Source of the DNA: Pilaira anomala
Taxonomy: Eukaryota > Mucoromycota > Mucoromycetes > Mucorales > Mucoraceae
NCBI GenBank assembly: GCA_025716855.1
Contig: JAIXMQ010000039.1
Location: forward strand, 1 to 64,000
DNA length: 64,000 bases
Direction of reading: 5' to 3'
This document shows, piece after piece, positions 57,028-64,000 of the stretch (position 1 is its first letter; every line of letters starts with the position of its first letter). A program made the position numbers and the translations under genes. The notes under the pieces are model-generated. The model saw only the letters and a program-made list of their open reading frames with translations, did no database searches and had not been told where the DNA came from.

Positions 57028-57753
57028 TCATAAAGTGCCGAACTTCCGCCTGCATATATCACTACCATATTCCAAATATTCTTTACGCTGTACAAAGGTT
57101 TTCTGTAACTCACTTTTAGAACTTAGAGAAACGAACCTATGCCCCCCTTCCCATGCAAACGTCACAGGACTTGCGAAAAATAGGTTATTAAAAGAAAAAA
57201 AATGTAAATTATATTTTCTACTACTTTACTCGATAGGTGTAACAACTCGAATATCAAACTCACTTGGTACTAGTTTTCTTAATTCATTTTCACTGAATAA
57301 AAAAAAAAAAGATTATTTAAAAATGATGGTATACCTGATTTTCGCGCACTTACATCCTTTCTTGGTACCCAGGTATATTAGCATTACCACCGACTAATAC
57401 TATATTGGCATACAATAAACCATGTGTCACTACAATAAAAGAATATAAGAAATAAATAAATAATATATAATAGATAATTCATATTCTTACAAGTATCACA
57501 TGCATTTACACTCTGAGTGATGGCTTCTGGAATACCTGCTTGATTTAATCCAATATCTGATGGATGCATTAATATCTCAGGTATCATAAACCTTTCATTA
57601 TTCATCATTAGAATTTGTTCTGTATTATTGTTGTTGTTGTTATCTTTAGAAGCAGTCGTTGTTCTAATATGACCTGTGCTATTATTAGCGTAATCAGGTA
57701 ACACATATTCTTGAATAATACAGTTAGGTTGCTTTCTAATCTTTTATAATTAG

Positions 57754-57784
<31 letters not shown>

Positions 57785-58607
57785 CTGTTAATACTTTACT
57801 TGCAAATATTCAAATCTTGATAAACATCTTTAGAAATAAAACTACACTTTTCTTTTACATCGTTCATAATAAAAGTTTCTTCCATCATATCATAGGAACG
57901 AAAAGAGACGACTTCTTTTAGTTGATTTGTTAATAATTTGCCACCGACATTTAACCTTTTGATACCCTTTGATACTGCTTTTCCATTTAAAAAGGGTATA
58001 ATATGTGTAAAAGAATATCCAGAATCTACAATCAAGGTACAATCTGGAATTGAACCGATTTTATCTCCAAATAATGATCCCAATTCATTAAATAAACATA
58101 ATTCTGCTGGAATAGTTCGATAACAGGATCCAAATTCGTATTCTTCAAATATCACTTGATCGTAACTGTCTTGAATTGCTGGTAAATTGAAATAGGGCTC
58201 TGTCACTATCAATCGGCTTTCTTTAGGTTCAATCTGTGCTACCTTTGTAAACGCTCTATCCCAAATCCTTTTTTCAATTCCCCAGTTCACTAAAAGCCCC
58301 TTTATTATTATTAGTCTCTCTCTCTCTCTCTCTCTCTCTCCCTTTTTCTTTTACTTTTTCAAACGGTAAACGATAGTATAATGACGAAAAGTCTTTACAT
58401 TCCTCAAGTTGATCGCCAATATATTGTCTTTTATCTGCTTTACCACGAACAATCGCGTTTTGAACAAGTCTATTTCTTGTTAATATGACACGTTCTTTTT
58501 TTTTTTTTATTATAGTTGAAATTTTACCTTGGTAAAGTATCATTTGAAGCAACACCTATTTTCATATTATAAGCGCCATTGTCCAAGATGACAGTAGCTG
58601 GCGTCAT
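57028..58607 (-). CDS. ARP6: actin-related protein 6
   Basis: Seven exons on the minus strand: 58607-58528, 58475-58355, 58299-57800, 57735-57491, 57429-57354, 57292-57230 and 57169-57028. They give 408 aa, phases consistent. Arp6 hallmarks: VILDNGAYNMKIGVAS, NAIVRGKADKRQYIGDQ, YRLPFEKGLLVNWGIEK, RLIVTEPYFNLPAIQDSYDQ, FEEYEFGS, LIVDSGYSFTHIIPFLNGK, INVGGKLLTN-like LNVGGKLLTN, SYDMMEETFIMNDVKEKC and the C-terminal DPVTFAWEGGHRF. Arp6 is a subunit of the SWR1 complex that deposits H2A.Z. An Asn-rich insert (about residues 270-278) is lineage specific. The start is 114 bp from the acyltransferase stop, same direction. Confidence 0.93.
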
Positions 58608-58720
58608 ATTATTCACAGTGAAAAAAAAAAAAAGGAAAAAAATTGAAAAAGAGGCTTTGATTATTTTATTCTATACATTATTTATTTATTTATTTTTTTT
58701 TTTTTTTTAAAAATAAAAGT

Positions 58721-60799
58721 CTATTTCAGTTCTTGTTTTAATTTACTTTTTCGTTGAACAAGTTTTGAATCAAGCACAGGCGGAGGAGAACCTTCAGCAT
58801 CACTTGTAGCCGTTGAATTATTAGCAGTACCTGACTTATCTAAAAAGTACAGTTGTCCGTCCGAATCCTCTTCATCTTGTTTTGACCAATTAAAGATTTT
58901 ACTATCGTCCAATAAGACCTTAGCAGTACCTGTCAAAAGTTCACCTGCAATTTGTGAGAATGTTCTACCTCCTTCTGCTAATTCAGAAACAGATTCTTCA
59001 CTTGTAGAGTCACTTCTAAATACATTGTTAGGGTCGAAATCGCTAAATACATCAGGTCCAATCTCGTTAATCACATGCGTGATATCTTGTGAAAGTTTTT
59101 CTCTTAATTGTCTTAAATTAGCTGTACTATCTGGATCAACTAAAGCTACATAAAGTGGTCGAAGTGATCTAAAATACAATTGTTCATATATATATATATA
59201 TAAAGGAGAGAGATATTTGTTTTTTTTTTTTTTTTTAAAAAAAAGCGAAACTTACTTGAATACGTCAACACCATTTTCTGCAAATCTCATGGAAGCATAA
59301 CTGATAAAGGGTAAGAAAGTCCAGGTCATGAGTGGGAAAGCCAATTTATGAAACCAACTGAAATCAGACTTTAAACAAATCCAGAATACAATCAAAGTAT
59401 ATAATCCATAGAGTGTAGGAATCAATACAAGACCTACCAAGAATTTCCAAGTGGCTAATACATCTCTACCTGCAATCTTCACAGAAGAAGAAGCTAATGC
59501 CTCTTTCGCTTTTTTGGTACTAATTGCTTTTGCTGTAATGACGATAGGTAAGTTAAGAATAGAACTAAAGTTATAAGTTAGTGATATGAGTGTTTTTTTT
59601 AAAAAAAAAAGGAGTTGAAATAGAGTTACCCAGGAAATGATAAAAGACCCCAAACAATCAAGACACCAACACGATACCATAATAAACAAAACGTTCTCCA
59701 ACCTCTTAAATTGATTTCAGGCACTTGATGATCTCTTAATCCATGATACTTTAATAACTGATTATAAGCCAATACCTTTTGTTGTAAATCAATCACGCGA
59801 GGATCATCCTTATATAAATTATATCCAATCACAAATCGACGGTTCAAATCCACTACTTGAGCAATATGTAATCTTCTATTAGCAGGTTTATATAATCTAC
59901 GCGCTGCCTGGATCACCATCAAAGTCTGTTCATTCGCTGCATTCACCGTAACACTTTTCAATGCATAAAAAATCGTATCTAATAAACTAGCACATGCATC
60001 TCTCTTTTCCTGTCCTCCATGCTTAAACTTCTCTACCAACTCGGGTGAGATCGAGATAGGGTTACCAAACTCGATCACAGCTCTTGAACGAAATCGATGG
60101 GCATGGAAATAATTCAAGCCACAGGGCACGATTTTGACATCTAAACCCGGATACTCTGCCATAGCACCTAATGCCATGATGGTAACACCCGCTTTAAAAG
60201 GTAACATCTCGGCACGATCATGACTACCTCCTTCAGGGAAAATGGTGATACAACGACCGTTATTTAATTCAGAATAAACTTTTTCGTACACTGCGTCTTG
60301 ATCGATATGAGGTAAACATTTATAGGCCGTACCAGCTGATTTAATCAAATAATCTAATGCCTTCTTTTCCTTGACGGGAGATTGAAGTAGAATCTCTGTA
60401 TCGGATAGGACTTGTGCAATGTTGAGTTTACCCGCATTTTTAGGTAAGATAATGGAATCCATGGCGCTCAATTGTGTTGTGAATTTCGTGTCGATACCTG
60501 TGATACGAAGTGGTTCTGATTTTGGGTTTAAAAGGTGGATACGACCAATACCCGTTTCGGCAAGATCTTGTGGACGCATCACTGGAACTTTTTTTTTTTT
60601 TTTTTGATTTTTGTTAAATTATACATGCATAGAAATAAATAAATAAAAACTTACTTGGGTGGACCAAGTTGGCTATGAATCCAATAAACTTTTGTTTCAT
60701 TGACTTTGCAGCAATTAAAAAAGAAACTCTTCTATTACATTCTCTCATTACAATTAAAGGGTCAACAAACTACACGTTAAAAAAATAAAAGTCTTGTTA

Positions 60800-60836
<37 letters not shown>

Positions 60837-61024
60837 TATATATATATATGTCTCGCTCTTGTTTTTACTTGATTGGCATGTGGAGCAGCTACAAAAATTA
60901 AAGGACCTTCTAATGGTACTTTATGTGAACCTCTTGGTCTAATCTCTCGAAAGAAAATATCGAGCATGATATTGAATACCCATAATGTACAGTCGTACAG
61001 GATGTCTGCCCTATCCTTCTTCAT
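58721..61024 (-). CDS. GPT2: glycerol-3-phosphate acyltransferase (Sct1/Gpt2 type)
   Basis: Five exons on the minus strand: 61024-60869, 60769-60655, 60587-59630, 59564-59256 and 59168-58721. They give 661 aa. The acyltransferase blocks are block I APHANQFVDPLIVMRE (catalytic His49 and Asp55, formed across the first splice), NLVHPIPVMRPQDLA, and the block III FPEGGSHDRAEMLPFKAGV. Two or three C-terminal membrane segments lie in exon 4 (FLVGLVLIPTLYGLYTLIVF). The tail is acidic/Ser-rich. These ER enzymes make lysophosphatidate from glycerol-3-phosphate (and DHAP) as the first step of glycerolipid synthesis. SCT1 and GPT2 cannot be separated by eye. Intron 1 carries an (AAT)n microsatellite. 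Confidence 0.92.
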
Positions 61025-61437
61025 GGTTCAATATAAAAAGCTAGGGAAGTATATTCTGGATTTTTTTTTATTCGATGCCACACATTTAAGCAGTCCTGTT
61101 TTTTTGAATTAATTTTCATTCCGTACTTTATGCAGCAGTTTAAAATATGTGTTTTGAAACTAACAGAGTTTTATGTGTACTACAGTGTTATGTAAAAAAA
61201 AAGAAAATATATCTGACATAAAAAACAACAACAACAACATAATGGGTATAGAGCACTCTATTTGAAGTTATGTATCATCTATTACTTTCATATTCTAAAA
61301 ACACATGGAATTGCTATTAATCATTTTAATTGATCACACAAATATATATATATATATATATTTATTTAATCAAAAGTTTTGAACAAATCCATCATTTCGA
61401 TGGATTTAGACAGGAAAAAAAAAAAGGGAAGGCGCAG
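61025..61437. other. intergenic upstream of acyltransferase gene
   Basis: AT-rich with (TA)n at about 61342-61361. No gene seen. Confidence 0.45.
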
Positions 61438-62053
61438 GACATACCGGTTGAGGAGAAGATAAGAGTACAAAGAGAGTCTTTTGGTTAGTCTTTGGACCAA
61501 CAAATATCGCGTTGGTGATGCTTTTTTAAACAATATCTATCGTTGAGGGAAACTTACAAACCTCAGATCAGAGGTTTCCTTGACTCAAGTTGAACCCGAA
61601 GCAAGTCGTGATTCAAATACACAGTACGTGCGTTTAAAATCCTCAAAGAAGAAGGATATCGGGGCTATATACATATATATGGTGCCACCTACGATATGAA
61701 GCTTCGACTTTCTCGCTTTGTTCGCTGACGGTCATCTTGCCCTAAAAAAGATATCAGGAAGAATATTTTCCATGCTAAATAAATGCACAGAAAAAGATTT
61801 GTTACATATATTAGATGATAATCTACACTTTGTAATAAAATTACTGGGGTCTATGACATGTTGCCTTACCATTAATAACTTGTATTATACGCGTTTCAAG
61901 ATTGACCATACCTTGATAAGATCTCTTGTTTGGATAACGTATGTGATTAAAGAAGAGAAAAAGATAGTATTGGTAGGAAAGGTTCATGTTTTATATGTGA
62001 AGGGAAGAAGTAAAAGAAAAATAAAGATAATATATATATATATATATATATAG
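61438..62053 (+). pseudogene. decayed coding region, multiple in-frame stops
   Basis: Two overlapping frames have protein-like content. One (61547-62053, open further left past a TGA at 61544-61546) has one more TGA at 61697-61699. It reads EVSLTQVEPEASRDSNTQYV, KISGRIFSMLNKCTEKDLL and RSLVWITYVIKEEKKIVLVG. Its C-terminal part is conserved in an inverted copy at 63900-64000. The other frame has stops at 61486, 61516, 61591, 61609 and 61726, four of them TGA. It reads VRAFKILKEEGYRGYIHIYG, faintly like the linker of IS21/ISL3-type transposases (weak inference). No intact product is possible. This is most likely a dead mobile element. Confidence 0.5.
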
Positions 62054-62410
62054 TAAATACTAAAAAAAAAAAAAAACCTGTTTGAATGATGGCGTGTGAA
62101 AAAAAGTAAAGAAGTTAATAATAACAATCAAGTGATTAATGTAAACTCACAAATGACAATTAGCCCTTAACTAATGAATGAAAAACTAGCTCCTACTGAT
62201 TTTAATATTTTAGGATAAAAATAGCACATATCATTCATTTTATTATTAAAATATTTTTGTAATCGATTGAACTTATCTGTCTGTATAACTGTAAAAATGA
62301 AAGAACATCATTTGTAAAAAATTGCGTCATAGTTTGTATGTTTTTTTTTCACAAATCAGAGAACTTTGTAGCAACGAGTAATAATATGCGCGGTGATTTA
62401 TGTGCGAGGC
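61921..62410 (+). repeat. left arm of a large imperfect inverted duplication
   Basis: Mirrors 64000-63500 on the opposite strand. Strong matches are the stretch 61921-62010 against 64000-63913, the CAATTAGCCCTTAACT block at 62157-62172 with its inverse at 63744-63759, and a perfect 21-bp match 62350-62370 against 63541-63561. It is interrupted by small indels. Confidence 0.85.
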
Positions 62411-63499
62411 TTAAACTTGAAATTTAAAATAAAAGGACTTGAGCTTAAAGATTTAGAAATACTTTTATTCAAAAATTTGATCCAACTATGGGACAGTTAG
62501 TAAAGATATTATCTAAAAAGAAGTAGAAAAAAGACATTATTACTACAGGCTGGTACCAATAATAAAATAGAATTAATACTTAAAAGACACAATAAAAAAT
62601 GAATATATAAAAAAAAAAAAGATAATTGAAGTAAAAAAAAAGAGAGGGTATTTTATACTGTACTGATGAAGTCAAAAATTATGTGTAAGACAATATTTAT
62701 TGTGAAAAAGATATATATTTTATTTAATAACAATTTATACTAAATATATGGTTACTGGGATGCTTAAGAAAAGCAATTGTGATTGCCTAGACAATATAAT
62801 ATAACGCTGAAATGAGTAGCATTGTAATAACCAGTTATGGAAAAAAAATGATAAGAAGAAGTGAAAGCTTATATAATAAAATCATAAAGCATATTATTGA
62901 CGCTATCGGAAATCATTACTGTTACACGCATCATGCAAAAAAGAAAAAAAGAAATAGTAACTCCAGATAGAAACCGTTTTTTAAAAAGAGCTTTTTAGAA
63001 AGCCATTATTATTCAAACTTCTTTTATGGCGCTCTCTGATGATAATTATGCTATTGTAACTATAAGCTGTGATTATATATATGTTTTGAAGGAGGGCGAA
63101 TGAGAAATTTCAAATATATACAAACCAAAAACGCTCAAAAAGATATCGATCTGAAAGCCAATATAGGATTAGAGAAAATGCGGAATCAAGCTAAATTTTA
63201 GTTTAGCTCTTTTCCTTACTTTAGAACAAACTCACGGGATTTTCCCATTGTCAAATGTTTTCCCATCTTTATTTATTTATTTATTTATTATTATTATTAT
63301 TATTATTTTTTTGAATATACCACAACGCAAGTTGTTTCGTTTGTTTGTTTTTACTTTCATCTATCTATATATATATATACATTTTTTTGCAGTTTTTTTC
63401 TTTATTTACACTTTTCTATATATAATTTATTACAAAATGCTTATAAAATGCAGTATTTGCTCTTCTGAATTCGACACGAGAGGTAAACGAGACAGCCAT
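62411..63499. other. spacer between inverted arms
   Basis: About 1.1 kb, AT-rich. A 27-codon ORF at 63437-63520 (MLIKCSICSSEFDTRGKRDS) has a CxxC start like a zinc finger and a good splice donor after its 15th codon. It may be an orphaned first exon. Nothing else was recognised. Confidence 0.4.
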
Positions 63500-64000
63500 C
63501 ACCCTCGCGCGGAGTATTAACCTCATTTGTATAAGATTGTTACAAAGTTCTCTGATTTGTGAAAAAAAAAGTAAAAACATACAAAAGATACCCGTTTTTT
63601 TATTTTTACAACAGATTATTAAGCTAGTCAAGTTATAGACTGATCAGTTCAATTGATCATAGGAATATTAATAATAAAACGAATGGCATATGTTATATTT
63701 ATCTTAAAATATTCAAATCATTAGGAACTTGTTCTGCAGTAACGAGTTAAGGGCTAATTGACTTAAGTTTGCAATAACGATCTGATTATTATTATTGTTG
63801 ATTACTTTATTTTTTATTCTCACGCCACACAAATAGGTTTTTTTTTTTTTTCTAGTTTCATTATTTATAAATAAATCTTTTTTTTTATATCTTTCTTTTT
63901 CTCTTTCTTCTTTTTTTTTCACTTCATATATAAAACATGAACTTTTCCTACTAATATCATCTTTTTCTCTTTAATCAAATACGTTATCCAAACAAGAGAT
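63500..64000 (-). repeat. right arm of the inverted duplication, truncated by window end
   Basis: Reverse-complement partner of 61921-62410. On the minus strand 64000-63920 reads SLVWITYLIKEKKMILVGKV, with in-frame conservation to the left arm, then a stop after HVLYMK. The duplication continues past the window. Confidence 0.85.

Overview
The window is nuclear DNA of a filamentous fungus with an AT-rich genome and many short introns. Most introns are about 50-70 nt, with GTAAGT-like donors and YAG acceptors. Several genes are fungal-type or fungus-specific: ATG11, the polarisome scaffold SPA2, the Furry-family gene TAO3/mor2, a Rua1-C zinc-binding regulator and a Kre9/Knh1-like GPI protein. 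The codon bias, A/T homopolymers, short introns and a Fanzor transposon fit an early-diverging lineage, most likely Mucoromycota (Mucorales). That placement is inference and was not tested by a search.

Layout. 1-8.8 kb holds tRNA-Gln(UUG), a small three-exon orphan gene on the minus strand, an MPDU1 homologue, a mitochondrial-looking HotDog thioesterase, and then a 2.8-kb Fanzor (TnpB-like) element with a 0.4-kb MITE-like repeat abutting it. 8.8-31 kb holds a seven-TM orphan, a GPI-anchored Kre9-like protein, a coiled-coil gene, ATG11 (10 exons), a REX3-like exonuclease, two low-complexity proteins, a rhodanese/dual-specificity phosphatase and an F-box/WD40 protein. 31-51 kb holds a Rua1-C regulator, a GNAT acetyltransferase, CDC23/APC8, SPA2, an MFS sugar transporter (minus), tRNA-Asn(GUU) and the 2,179-residue TAO3. 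51-61 kb is almost all minus strand: EMC5, prefoldin subunit 3, a pepsin-fold pseudoprotease, ARP6 and a glycerol-3-phosphate acyltransferase. 61-64 kb holds a decayed coding region that forms one arm of a large imperfect inverted duplication. The duplication runs off the right edge.

Genes are mostly unrelated housekeeping genes in a compact arrangement, often 100-200 bp apart. Some functional proximity exists: SPA2, CDC23 and TAO3 (polarity and cell cycle) lie within 17 kb, and MPDU1, EMC5 and the acyltransferase all act at the ER.

Most notable observations: (1) both tRNA genes carry a paired CACGTG motif, CACGTGATANYCACGTG, 59-60 bp upstream of the mature 5' end; (2) the Fanzor gene has a rearranged RuvC site and two in-frame stops, and its left end is an inverted, internally deleted copy of its own 3' half, so the apparent long terminal inverted repeats are two 3' ends facing outward; (3) the 61.9-64.0 kb inverted duplication keeps an in-frame conserved C-terminal coding segment; (4) a secreted pepsin-fold protein has lost the second catalytic Asp. 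Exon borders were placed by hand from frame and splice consensus, and their phases were checked by arithmetic.
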